Assembly: GCA_945898275.1 (NCBI GenBank)
Contig: CAMDHZ010000014.1
Coordinates: 1-64,000 of the forward strand
Direction: 5' to 3'
Source: Chitinophaga pinensis
GTDB taxonomy: Bacteria; Bacteroidota; Bacteroidia; UKL13-3
DNA length: 64,000 nt
A program made the translations under genes and the position numbers. Shown piece by piece: positions 53,481 through 62,444 of this stretch. How positions within the stretch are numbered: position 1 is the first letter of the stretch; the number at the start of each line of letters is the position of its first letter. The notes under the pieces were generated by a model. The model was not told the origin of the DNA. It was given only the letters and a program-made list of their open reading frames with translations, and did no database searches.

Positions 53481-56387
53481 TTAAATCAAACTACTTAAAT
53501 CTCCGCTTACTGGTTTTTTTTCAATTGTCTTAATCTGTTTGTTTCTTACTTCTGCTATTTTTGAAAACAATTCAATAGGGTCAAAGGGTTTACTGATATA
53601 ATCATTCATCCCACATTCTAACACCCTAGTTTTAGCTTCTGAATTGACATTGGCAGTAAGTGCAAATATAGGAATACTTGAGTTGAATTTTCTGATGGCT
53701 AATGCTGCTTCAAATCCATCCATTTCTGGCATTTGTAGGTCCATTAGGATTAAGTCGAAACTAGCCTTTTCTGCGCAATCAACTGCTTCTATTCCGTTTG
53801 AGGCTACGGTTGTGTTGATGTTCCATTTTTGCAGGAACTTGCGGGCTACAAAAACATTCATTGCATTATCTTCAACAAGCAAAACTTCCATGCCAGCCAG
53901 TTGATCATAATCAGTAGGCTCTAATTCTTGTTTTGGCAAAGTAGCTTGTTCTGCAATATCAAATTTCAGCTTGAACCAAAAGGTAGAGCCAGAACCAGGA
54001 ACACTTTTTACCTCAAGATTGCTTCCCATAATTTCAATGAGTCTTTTTGTAATGGCTAAACCTAGTCCAGTGCCGCCATAATTCCTTGTGGTCTCATTAG
54101 AAGCTTGTGTAAATTCGTCAAATATGTAAGATAACTGGTGTGCTTGAATACCTATGCCTGTGTCAGAAACACTAAAAAGAATTTCTACTTGCTTATCGTT
54201 TATGGCTTGGTTTTGCAATGAAACAATTACACTGCCTTTTTCTGTAAATTTTACAGCGTTTGAAATCAGGTTGTTTAGTATTTGATTGATTCGAAGTTGA
54301 TCGCCTAAAATGCCTTTTGGTAAATCGTTACTAGATTTCAATTGAAGACGAATTCCTTTTTCATTAGCCTTTCCAATAAAAGCTTTCATGTTATTTTGAA
54401 CGAGCTCTAAAAGGTTGATGGAATTAGTTTCAAGATCCATTTTGCCTGCATCAATTTTGCTAAAGTCTAAAATATCGTTGAGGAGGAAAAGTAAGTTATC
54501 TGCGGAATATTTAAGCGCTTTAAGGCTTTCCATCTGCTCTTGTTTAGGATTTTCGCACAAGAGCAAATTAATTATACCGATTACGCCGTTCATTGGGGTA
54601 CGAATTTCATGACTCATGGTTGAAAGAAATAAACTTCTTGCTTTGCTGGCCTCTTGAGCTTTTTCAAGCGCTTGCTTATATTCAACTTCTAACTTTTTGC
54701 GATAATCAATATTACTAAAGGTTCCAATAGCCCTTGTTGGATTTCCAACGGCATCTGTTTCTGCAATTTTACCTCTGTCCAAAATCCAAATGTATGAACC
54801 ATCTGCCTTACGCATGCGGTATTCTTGCTCATAAAAATGCGTTTTACCCTCTAGGTGCTCTACAAAGGCATCCCAGGCCGCTGGCAAATCATCTGGATGC
54901 ACCATTTCTTCCCAGGCCTTGGTCAGTTCTTCATATATTTTATAGCCCAACATTTCATTTAATACGGGTGAAAAGAAACTTTCATCAGTAAGCAAATTAA
55001 CATCCCAAACAGCATCTCTGCTTCCTGATAGGGCATAGTTCCAGCGTTTTTCTGCTGTTTCTAATTCTAGTTGTTGGTTAACATTTTCGGTAATGTTCTC
55101 TACTATTCCAAGAATTAATTCAACCTCACCTTGGTTATCTAAAATTGGAATTTTGAAGGTGCGTGCAAAAATATAATCATCCCCAACTTCAACTCTTAAT
55201 TTCTGTATAAGCAACGGTTCTTTATCGGCAATAACCATTTTATCTGTTTGGGTGTATTGTTGAATTTCGCCTGAGTGTTTGTAAATTTCCTCATCAGTTC
55301 TGCCTAAAACCATTTCTTCAGAAATTCCAAAAATGTTATCAAGTTCCTTGTTCCATAGCGTATAAACAAAGCCTAGTTTTACATTTTTTACAAACACACC
55401 TAATGGTAAGTGCGAGATAAGTTTATTTAAGAAAATGCTTTGTTGTTCGTGTTTATTAGATTCTTCTTTTCTTTTTGTGATGTCTTCAATTACAATGGAA
55501 ACCCTTGGTGGTTGGCTATTGGTAATCTTTCTTAGTTTGGCTGCATAATGATGGATTTTTCCATTTAGTTTATATTGGTATTCTTCATCATGTGGCTTTC
55601 CAGTTTTTTTAACGATATCAAAATGGTTGCTTAGGTTCAAACCAAAAGGTTTATCGAAAAGTTCTTCAACAGTCTTTTGTTTAAAGTAAGATTCTTCAAA
55701 ACGTAATTCAATATTTTCGCTCCGCCATACCTTTGTGCATCTATCATTATTGTCCATTTCAAAAATAATGTCTTGGGTAGAATTTAACATTATTTGGAGG
55801 TTTTCAGATAACAATTGTTGTTCTTGTAAGGCTATTTTTCTTTGCGTGATGTCGAGTGCTTTCACAACAATTCCAGAAGGTTTGCCATTTAGGATAATAG
55901 GGGTAATGTTTACTTCAAAATAACGTTGACCATCTCTAAATTTATAATCAAAGTCAAAGGTAAATTGTTCTCCTTTCATGGCTCGTCGATACCAACTGTT
56001 CCAGACTTTGTAAAACGTGTGTTTTGTTTCGTGGAATAATATACTTACACCTGTTTTTGGTTCTCTATGCCAAAAACCCTTAAAAAGATGTTTAAAAACT
56101 TTGTTAAATGAAATGAGCTTAAAATTTTCATCCACGCACCAAATGGCATCTTTATCATTTTCCATTAACGCTTCAAGATTTGCATCCATGAAATTCGTGA
56201 TAGGCTTTTCTAGGTTTTTCTTTTGGTTCAAACCGAAATATACTGCAAACATTGCAGCCAAAAGCCCAAGCAAAAGTAGTGTTGCTGTGAATGCATCTCC
56301 ATCCATAAATTCTCTAATTGCTGCTATTAATAGGAACAATACACAGAAAGCGGTTGCGAGAAATATTGGTTGTTTATTTGCCTGCAT
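53481..56387 (-). CDS. Hybrid sensor histidine kinase with PAS domains and receiver
   Basis: I prefer the ATG at 56387 (MQANKQ) over a TTG at 56414. The product is 968 residues. Two N-terminal membrane helices are followed by four PAS/PAC modules (about 60-570) and HisKA with the acceptor His in FLSTMSHEIRTPMNG. HATPase_c comes next (NAVKFTEKG, GTGLGLAITKR), then a C-terminal receiver with Asp in LILMDLQMPEMDG. It should sense signals in the cytoplasm, autophosphorylate and pass phosphate to its own receiver. No Hpt gene is seen nearby. It overlaps menC slightly. Two iterated palindromes lie in it. Confidence 0.93.
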   Translation of the reverse strand: MQANKQPIFLATAFCVLFLLIAAIREFMDGDAFTATLLLLGLLAAMFAVYFGLNQKKNLEKPITNFMDANLEALMENDKDAIWCVDENFKLISFNKVFKHLFKGFWHREPKTGVSILFHETKHTFYKVWNSWYRRAMKGEQFTFDFDYKFRDGQRYFEVNITPIILNGKPSGIVVKALDITQRKIALQEQQLLSENLQIMLNSTQDIIFEMDNNDRCTKVWRSENIELRFEESYFKQKTVEELFDKPFGLNLSNHFDIVKKTGKPHDEEYQYKLNGKIHHYAAKLRKITNSQPPRVSIVIEDITKRKEESNKHEQQSIFLNKLISHLPLGVFVKNVKLGFVYTLWNKELDNIFGISEEMVLGRTDEEIYKHSGEIQQYTQTDKMVIADKEPLLIQKLRVEVGDDYIFARTFKIPILDNQGEVELILGIVENITENVNQQLELETAEKRWNYALSGSRDAVWDVNLLTDESFFSPVLNEMLGYKIYEELTKAWEEMVHPDDLPAAWDAFVEHLEGKTHFYEQEYRMRKADGSYIWILDRGKIAETDAVGNPTRAIGTFSNIDYRKKLEVEYKQALEKAQEASKARSLFLSTMSHEIRTPMNGVIGIINLLLCENPKQEQMESLKALKYSADNLLFLLNDILDFSKIDAGKMDLETNSINLLELVQNNMKAFIGKANEKGIRLQLKSSNDLPKGILGDQLRINQILNNLISNAVKFTEKGSVIVSLQNQAINDKQVEILFSVSDTGIGIQAHQLSYIFDEFTQASNETTRNYGGTGLGLAITKRLIEIMGSNLEVKSVPGSGSTFWFKLKFDIAEQATLPKQELEPTDYDQLAGMEVLLVEDNAMNVFVARKFLQKWNINTTVASNGIEAVDCAEKASFDLILMDLQMPEMDGFEAALAIRKFNSSIPIFALTANVNSEAKTRVLECGMNDYISKPFDPIELFSKIAEVRNKQIKTIEKKPVSGDLSSLI
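55634..55643. repeat. Iterated palindrome GGTTYRAACC, copy 13
   Basis: GGTTCAAACC flanked by TA and AA, in the hybrid kinase gene, read on the coding strand as Gly-Leu-Asn-Leu. Confidence 0.8.
56225..56234. repeat. Iterated palindrome GGTTYRAACC, copy 14
   Basis: GGTTCAAACC flanked by TT and GA, in the hybrid kinase gene, read on the coding strand as Gly-Leu-Asn-Gln. Confidence 0.8.
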
Positions 56388-57426
56388 TTGGGAGTTGCCA
56401 GTGATTGTTTGCAAGATAAAACAAGTGTTCGCCTTTAACTAATAGGGGAGAAGGAAAATTATTTTCATACAATAATCCAGTGCCAAGTCCTTGTGGTAAT
56501 TTTAAAGTTTTGGTTGCTACCCATTGTGCAATTGCGTTTAACCCAATATTCGACTCTAAGGCTGAGGTTGCCCACCAATTGATATTTGAATTCTCTGCAA
56601 GTTGAATCCATTGATTTGAAATATTTAAGCCGCCTAGCAAAGTAGGTTTAATAATTAGGAAGGCTGGTGAAATTTGCCTCAACCATTTTGCAATTTCTTT
56701 AGAAGGAGTTTTTCCAATTAGTTCCTCGTCAAGTGCAATAGGAATAGCACCTGTATTGCAAAGACGTTCTAAAGCTTCGTGTTGGTTAACTGCAATTGGT
56801 TGTTCAATAGAATGAATATGAAATCTACTTAACTCTTTTAGTTTCAACTTAGCATCATCAGCCGAAAATGCTCCATTTGCATCTAATCTTATTTGTACTT
56901 GTGAAGGTAAATGGTGCTTTCTGAAATTCTCTAGCATGTTACATTCGGCATCAAAATCATGGGCGCCAACTTTAAACTTAATGCAGCTAAAACCTTCGGT
57001 AACTTTTCTTTTTGCTTCTTCGAGCATTTTATTTAATTCAGACATCCACACTAAGCCATTAATCCAAATCGGTTCGCCATTTAAAAAGTTAGATTGAAAT
57101 AGATTTTGTGTGCCTCCAGTCTCCAAATCAAGTAAGGCGGTTTCAAGCGCAAACCTAAAAGAAGGATAAGCCTCTAACTCTTCTTGTGTAATGGTTTCGC
57201 CATGATTAAGTCTTCTTAAGAAATGTTGAATATTAATTTCGAAATTAGGATGAAAATCTATACTTAATCCCTTTAAGGGCGCTGCTTCACCATAGCCAAT
57301 TTGGTTTGGGTTTTTTGTGTCCCAAACCTTAAGGATAAAGGCATTATGAGTTTCTATTTTTCCCCGAGAAGTTCTTGCCTCAAAATTGAACTGAAGTTCA
57401 TGTTTTAAGCATTCAAAGATTCTCAT
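56374..57426 (-). CDS. menC: o-Succinylbenzoate synthase (enolase superfamily)
   Basis: A 350-residue enolase-superfamily protein with IKFKVG (catalytic Lys pair), metal ligands in RLDANG, SIEQPI and LDEELIG, and a second Lys in IIKPTLLGG. This matches o-succinylbenzoate synthase of menaquinone synthesis. Dipeptide epimerases of the same superfamily are the alternative, but the overlap with menA (4 bp, ATGA) supports menC. Confidence 0.88.
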   Translation of the reverse strand: MRIFECLKHELQFNFEARTSRGKIETHNAFILKVWDTKNPNQIGYGEAAPLKGLSIDFHPNFEINIQHFLRRLNHGETITQEELEAYPSFRFALETALLDLETGGTQNLFQSNFLNGEPIWINGLVWMSELNKMLEEAKRKVTEGFSCIKFKVGAHDFDAECNMLENFRKHHLPSQVQIRLDANGAFSADDAKLKLKELSRFHIHSIEQPIAVNQHEALERLCNTGAIPIALDEELIGKTPSKEIAKWLRQISPAFLIIKPTLLGGLNISNQWIQLAENSNINWWATSALESNIGLNAIAQWVATKTLKLPQGLGTGLLYENNFPSPLLVKGEHLFYLANNHWQLPNAGK

Positions 57427-58337
57427 ATAAGGCTATGAAATAGTTGTAGGTTTAAAGCGATGATAAAGCTACTTAAAGATAAATATTTAAGTAATGGGTC
57501 AAAATCCTCTTGTTTTTGAACCCTCCATGCCACGAGTAAGTTTAGCATAATCAGCAAGGTAATTGAGAAGGCTAGGAAGGGCCCAAAATTTTCAATTATA
57601 ATAAACATTGTAAAGCAAGCAATAGATGCTAAAAGAAGAATTGTGTAATAGATTTTTGAACCAAAGGCGCCTAAACGAACTGCAATACTCATTTTTCCTG
57701 CGGTTTTGTCTGAATCTATATCGCGCATGTTATTTAAATGCAAAACACCTGTTGAAATGCATCCAAAAGCGATTGCCAGCAGCCAGGTAGTTTTTGTGAT
57801 GATAGCGGTTTGTAAAAATTGAGTGCCAGCCACAGCAATCAAACCAAAGAATATAAACACGGCAAAATCGCCTAAGCCCATGTATCCATAAGGTCTTTTG
57901 CCGTTGGTGTATGCAATTGCGGCGGCAATTCCTAGAATTCCAATGATAAATAAGATTATAACGCCCTTTATGCCAATCACATTTGCAGATGCAATCAAAA
58001 GGATACAGCCGCTTATAAAGGAAAGAATTGCCATAAAACTCATTGCTTTTTTCATTTGTTTAGCAGAAATGGTTCCGGTTTGAACCGAACGTTTAGGTCC
58101 CTTTCTTTCATCATGATCTGCGCCATGAATGGTATCTCCATAATCGTTGGCAAAATTTGAAAGAATTTGAAGAAAGAGTGCTGTTAAAAAAGTGAAAATG
58201 CTAATGACTATTGACAGGTTTTGTTGAATTTGAACAGCAAAAAGTCCTGCCCAAATGCAAGACATGGAGAGAAATAGGGTGCGAAGTCGCATTGCTTGCA
58301 GCCATGCCGAAAATTTGCTTACTTTTGTTTGCTTCAT
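57423..58337 (-). CDS. menA: 1,4-Dihydroxy-2-naphthoate polyprenyltransferase
   Basis: A 304-residue UbiA-family membrane protein with about nine helices and the Asp-rich motif NDYGDTIHGADHDERKGP that binds the prenyl diphosphate, plus a second one near NNMRDIDSDK. It attaches the isoprenoid tail to dihydroxynaphthoate in menaquinone synthesis. The ATG at 58337 gives the typical short N-terminus before AMRLRTL. Its start codon overlaps that of the divergent ClC gene (CATG), with no space for a promoter between them. Confidence 0.93.
   Translation of the reverse strand: MKQTKVSKFSAWLQAMRLRTLFLSMSCIWAGLFAVQIQQNLSIVISIFTFLTALFLQILSNFANDYGDTIHGADHDERKGPKRSVQTGTISAKQMKKAMSFMAILSFISGCILLIASANVIGIKGVIILFIIGILGIAAAIAYTNGKRPYGYMGLGDFAVFIFFGLIAVAGTQFLQTAIITKTTWLLAIAFGCISTGVLHLNNMRDIDSDKTAGKMSIAVRLGAFGSKIYYTILLLASIACFTMFIIIENFGPFLAFSITLLIMLNLLVAWRVQKQEDFDPLLKYLSLSSFIIALNLQLFHSLI
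58077..58086. repeat. Iterated palindrome GGTTYRAACC, copy 15
   Basis: GGTTTGAACC flanked by CC and GA, in menA, read on the coding strand as Val-Gln-Thr. Confidence 0.8.
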
Positions 58338-60147
58338 GAGTCGGCAATTTAAACACATTCGCTTCTTGCTTAAGTATCCTGTTTACAAAATTTTTAAACA
58401 AAGGACACAATACATTAGCAACCAGCACTTTCTTATTATTGCTTCAGTGTTTGTAGCTGTTGTGGTGAGCTTTGCAGCAATTCTGTTAAAGTGGTTAATT
58501 CATTTTATTGAATCCCTGCTTTTAAATACCAATTTATTGGAGCTTAGCTTTGCCAACCTGTTTCTTCCTTTAGGTGGAATTTTACTTTCCTTAACCTTTA
58601 TAAAGTATGCTTTAAAAGGGAAAAATTTTGAAAAGGGGTTGGCGAGCATCATTTATAAAGTCACTTATAAAAAAGGTAGAATTGAGCTTTACCATACTTA
58701 TGCGCATTTGATAACTAGTGCATTTACAGTAAGTTTAGGCGGTTCGGTAGGAGTGGAGGCTCCAATTGCAGCTACCGGTTCTGCCATTGGTTCAAACCTA
58801 GCCTCTCGTTTTTTCTTAAACGATAATGATAGAAACTTACTGTTAGCATGTGGTGCAAGCGCCGGTATTTCTGCCATTTTTAACAGTCCAATTGGCGCAG
58901 TAATTTTTGCGTTAGAGGTATTGTTACGACGGGTTACGGTTCCTGCTTTTGTGCCTTTATTAATTGCCTCAGCAACCGCTTCAGTAATCAGTAATTTTTT
59001 TTATAAATCTCAAATTATCAGTTTTAAGGCAACTGCATGGGAGATTCAAGCAATTCCTTATTACGTTATATTAGCTGTGATGTGTGGCTTTTTCTCCATT
59101 TATACCATTAGAGTTATATATGGTCTGGAGACTCGGTTCAACAATGCAAAATTGAAATACAATAAAGCAATTTTTCAGGGCTTAATTGTGGGAGGACTGA
59201 TTCTATTTTCTCCACTCTTGTTTGGAGAAGGATATTTTGTAATCAATCAGATTTTGAATAACAAGTTTGATGAGTTTATGCGTAGTATTTCATTGCAAAG
59301 CAATTTTGGATTTAATACTGTGTTTTTAGTTTTTGTCTTGATTACGATCTTACTTAAACCTGTAGCTGCGGCATTAACAGTAAGCTCCGGTGGAAATGGA
59401 GGTATTTTTGCGCCTTCACTTTTTATAGGCGCATTAAGCGGATTGTTTTTTTCAAGAATCGTTAATCTATTGGGCTTTACAGAAGTAAATGAGCTCAACT
59501 TTGCAGTGGCTGGTATGGCAGGATTACTCAGTGGTGTATTAAGTGCACCTTTAACAGGAATTTTTATGATAGCAGAAATTGCAGGTGGATATACATTATT
59601 AGTCCCGTTGATGATTGTTTCTGCAGGTAGCTTCTTTTTTACTAGGTTGTTTGAACCAAACTCAATTTACACTAAGAGATTGGTTCAAAGCGGCTTATTG
59701 CATAAGACGCCAGAGGTTGAATTGCTTAAAACGGTTAGTGCACAATCTGTGTTGGAGACAAATTTTCCAACTTTGTTTACTGATGAAACGCTGCGTGGGG
59801 TAACGCAATTGGTGAGCAGCACGCGAAGAAATGTTTTTCCAGTGGTGAAAAGAAATGGCAAATTAGTGGGTATTGTGAGTATGGGTGATTTAAGGCATTA
59901 TTTGTTTAAAACAGATTTATATGATAAAATAACAGTGAAGGAATTAATGCACACCGATGTAGTATGTGTAAACCAGGCAGATTCATTGCATCACGTATTG
60001 CAGTTATTAGAAGAGCATCCAGGCGTTTTTTATTTGCCAGTTATTCATGAAGACAAATACGTTGGATGTATTTCGAAAAGCGTATTACTTAACAAATATA
60101 AAGAGTTAATGCAAGAATGGATGGAGCAAAATCAGGGCTTATCCTAA
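58336..60147 (+). CDS. Chloride channel (ClC) family protein with CBS domains
   Basis: I start at the ATG at 58336 (MSRQFKHIRF), because 27 further upstream codons lie antisense to menA and look like a chance extension. The 603-residue protein has the ClC membrane domain (about residues 30-430), with GSVGVEAP containing the gating Glu, GGNGGIFAPSLFIGA and AGMAGLLSGVLSAPLTG. Two CBS domains lie at the C-terminus (about 475-590). It moves chloride or a similar anion. The stop overlaps the convergent response regulator by 9 bp. Confidence 0.9.
   Translation: MSRQFKHIRFLLKYPVYKIFKQRTQYISNQHFLIIASVFVAVVVSFAAILLKWLIHFIESLLLNTNLLELSFANLFLPLGGILLSLTFIKYALKGKNFEKGLASIIYKVTYKKGRIELYHTYAHLITSAFTVSLGGSVGVEAPIAATGSAIGSNLASRFFLNDNDRNLLLACGASAGISAIFNSPIGAVIFALEVLLRRVTVPAFVPLLIASATASVISNFFYKSQIISFKATAWEIQAIPYYVILAVMCGFFSIYTIRVIYGLETRFNNAKLKYNKAIFQGLIVGGLILFSPLLFGEGYFVINQILNNKFDEFMRSISLQSNFGFNTVFLVFVLITILLKPVAAALTVSSGGNGGIFAPSLFIGALSGLFFSRIVNLLGFTEVNELNFAVAGMAGLLSGVLSAPLTGIFMIAEIAGGYTLLVPLMIVSAGSFFFTRLFEPNSIYTKRLVQSGLLHKTPEVELLKTVSAQSVLETNFPTLFTDETLRGVTQLVSSTRRNVFPVVKRNGKLVGIVSMGDLRHYLFKTDLYDKITVKELMHTDVVCVNQADSLHHVLQLLEEHPGVFYLPVIHEDKYVGCISKSVLLNKYKELMQEWMEQNQGLS
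58789..58798. repeat. Iterated palindrome GGTTYRAACC, copy 16
   Basis: GGTTCAAACC flanked by TT and TA, in the ClC gene, read as Gly-Ser-Asn-Leu. Confidence 0.8.
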
Positions 60148-60528
60148 TTCAACAGAATAGCCTTTCGCATGGTTGGATAAAATTTCTTGAAGCAAATCCT
60201 TAGATAATGGTTTCACATAAAAACCAGAAAGCAAACTAGCCGCATTTGCCCTCTTTTGGTCGTTTGGATCAAGAGAACTTGTAAGCATTACAATTGGTGT
60301 TTCCTTTTTGATTGGTTCATAACGTTCTAGAAATTCCCAACCATTTAGCCTTGGCATGTTAATGTCTAATAAAATCAGGTCAAAAATATCTTCTGAAGTT
60401 GCTAAAAACTCTAAGGCCTCTGTAGGGTCTAAAAAATTTACTACCTCATGTGGGATGTTCAATTTTCTAAGCAAACGCTCATTTGCCATGTTGTTGATGA
60501 AATCATCATCGATTTGTAGTATTCTCAT
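60139..60528 (-). CDS. Single-domain response regulator
   Basis: A 129-residue receiver domain with the acidic pair DD, phospho-acceptor Asp in LILLDINMPRLNG and the Lys in FYVKPLS. No output domain. It lies 4 bp downstream of the sensor gene at 60533 on the same strand, so it is likely the partner of that protein. It resembles the Bacteroidetes receivers that pair with ATPase-less sensors. Confidence 0.92.
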   Translation of the reverse strand: MRILQIDDDFINNMANERLLRKLNIPHEVVNFLDPTEALEFLATSEDIFDLILLDINMPRLNGWEFLERYEPIKKETPIVMLTSSLDPNDQKRANAASLLSGFYVKPLSKDLLQEILSNHAKGYSVELG

Positions 60529-60532
60529 TGTC

Positions 60533-62071
60533 TTAAATTATAAAGTGTTGGGATGCTGTTAAATTCTTATTTAGATTTTTAATAATGTCGTCAAGTTGTT
60601 TAGCTGATTCATGCAGGTGATTTAGGGTAGTTTGATCTGCTTCGTCGTTGTAAGTAAATTCTTTTAATAGTGCTGAAAGTGAAATTAAATTAGCAACAGG
60701 TCTTCTAATGATATGCGAAAGGGTAAAGCTATACTCTTCAAATCGTTTGTTTTGTTCAACGAGTATTTTTTCATGGCGTTTTCTGGTAGTAATATCTGTG
60801 GTTAACAAAACCATTCTTCCTTCATTATAATGATTAGGGCTTAATCTAAAAAAGATGAATTCGAACCAAGATTTTTCAAGTTCTGCCGCACCAGAACATA
60901 CTAGCTCACTAAAGTCTATTTCCATTTCAAATTCTAAAATGCCAAACCCATGCATTGCTTCTTCATATTTTTCGCTTAATCCCATTTTACATAAAAAGGG
61001 ATGAGCGTGAATATTGATTTTGTCTATGATTTCATTATCATTAGAAATATTAAGATAAGAAGTCAACCGTTCATTAACCATGATAAGGTTTCCCGCAGCA
61101 TCAAACATCATAAAACCAATAGGCATTTTGTTAATCACTAGGTTTAGAAGTTCTTGATTTTTTCTTCGTTCTTGTTCGTAGCTGCGTTTTTTCGTGACGT
61201 TTTTACTAACAAATGTTACGCCGCAAATTTGTTGGTTGTCATCCAGCATGGGATACGCTGTGTGTTCAAAATACTGTAAGCCTTTTTTGTTATTTACCTC
61301 TTTTTCACTGCTTGCTGTCTCGCCGTTAAGCGATTTGTAAAAAAGTATTCTCCAATATTCCCTTTCTTCATTTGACATGGGCAAATCGAAAAAGGAGCCA
61401 TGAGGCATTAATCGTTGATTGAAAATTTTAAATATCAGTTTTTCAAATTTCAAATTTCCATGTGTATATAAACCTTGTTCATTTAAACACCAAATTGCAG
61501 TGTGAGTGCTCTCTAAAAGAGTGTTTAAACTAAGATTAGCCTTTTGCAGTTCAAAATTCCTTCTTTCTAAATTGTTTTGAGCCAACTCTAATTGTCTGTG
61601 CGCAGTAATGAATAATCCAGCTAGTCCTGTACTTGGTATTAAGAACATAAAAATTTGTGTCACAGAAATTCCTTTTAAATTTTCAATAATTGAAATTCCT
61701 ATAACAAAAGAAATGGCATATAAATGCCTGATAGTGGAGTTTTCTACCATAAAAAATGTAAAAAACACCAGTGAAACTATATATCCCGCAAAAGAAACTT
61801 GTATTGAATTACTGTAATCATATATAAGAATCAACCCAAAAGAAAACAATAAACCCCAAATAAAAATCTTTGAATTGGTAAATTTACTTAAGAAAAAAAG
61901 CGTTGCATGAATAAATGAAACACTTATTGCCATAAGCATTGTAGCGATGTTAAAGTTGGATTGAACGCTAATAAAGATAAATGTGGAAAATTCCAAAAGT
62001 AAAATGATTCTGCGCGTTGATGCAATCAAGTGGGTATTCATGATTTCGTCCTGTTCTGTTTTTAAAGCCAT
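60533..62071 (-). CDS. Membrane PAS sensor with a DHp helix but no HATPase domain
   Basis: A 512-residue protein. About six membrane helices (residues ~18-150) are followed by a coiled coil and two PAS modules (about 175-430), then a His-kinase dimerisation segment with LSHIIRRPVANLISL. The protein ends about 70 residues after that His, so the ATP-binding HATPase_c domain is missing. It may dock as a phospho-acceptor for another kinase or act without ATP. The adjacent single receiver supports a phosphorelay. Confidence 0.87.
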   Translation of the reverse strand: MALKTEQDEIMNTHLIASTRRIILLLEFSTFIFISVQSNFNIATMLMAISVSFIHATLFFLSKFTNSKIFIWGLLFSFGLILIYDYSNSIQVSFAGYIVSLVFFTFFMVENSTIRHLYAISFVIGISIIENLKGISVTQIFMFLIPSTGLAGLFITAHRQLELAQNNLERRNFELQKANLSLNTLLESTHTAIWCLNEQGLYTHGNLKFEKLIFKIFNQRLMPHGSFFDLPMSNEEREYWRILFYKSLNGETASSEKEVNNKKGLQYFEHTAYPMLDDNQQICGVTFVSKNVTKKRSYEQERRKNQELLNLVINKMPIGFMMFDAAGNLIMVNERLTSYLNISNDNEIIDKINIHAHPFLCKMGLSEKYEEAMHGFGILEFEMEIDFSELVCSGAAELEKSWFEFIFFRLSPNHYNEGRMVLLTTDITTRKRHEKILVEQNKRFEEYSFTLSHIIRRPVANLISLSALLKEFTYNDEADQTTLNHLHESAKQLDDIIKNLNKNLTASQHFII

Positions 62072-62190
62072 TCAAACAAATATATCTCTTTTGAAATAAA
62101 ATAAAAGACAATTAAGCATTTTTTAGGCTTTTTGTTTTGTTATAGTTTTAACTGTGGTTTAACACTAAAACGCAATTCCTATTTTTTAAT

Positions 62191-62219
62191 TTGTGTTTTC
62201 ATAAAAATGTATACCTTTG
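62191..62219 (+). promoter_or_regulatory. Bacteroidetes-type promoter for the tRNA gene
   Basis: TTG (62191-62193) and TACCTTTG (62212-62219), spaced by 18 bp, exactly as before kup. It lies 21 bp before the tRNA. Confidence 0.65.
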
Positions 62220-62240
62220 CCATCCGCTATTTTTTTAGCA

Positions 62241-62314
62241 GGGCCTATAGCTCATTCGGTTAGAGCAACTGACTCATAATCAGTAGGTGCCTGGTTCGAT
62301 CCCAGGTGGGCCCA
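62241..62314 (+). tRNA. tRNA with CAT anticodon, probably tRNA-Ile2
   Basis: A complete cloverleaf of 74 nt. The acceptor GGGCCTA pairs with TGGGCCC (one T-G wobble), the D-arm is GCTC/GAGC, the anticodon stem ACTGA/TCAGT holds loop CTCATAA, and the T-arm is CCTGG-TTCGATC-CCAGG with discriminator A. The 3' CCA is not encoded. CAT reads Met, or Ile(AUA) after lysidine modification. The Ile-like acceptor sequence favours the latter, which would need TilS. Confidence 0.93.
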
Positions 62315-62387
62315 CATTTTATTGGTTGCCAGCTAAAGCTATTTAGTTATTTAGGTTTTTCAAAATGTTAAAAGTAAAATAACAATT

Positions 62388-62419
62388 TTGGGTTTCATTA
62401 CATTTATCCTTTAGATTTG
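62388..62419 (+). promoter_or_regulatory. Possible promoter for the VOC gene
   Basis: TTG (62388-62390) and an exact TAGATTTG -7 box (62412-62419) with 21-bp spacing, 25 bp before the ATG at 62445. Confidence 0.4.
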
Positions 62420-62444
62420 AATCACACCTTTTAATAGCTTCACA

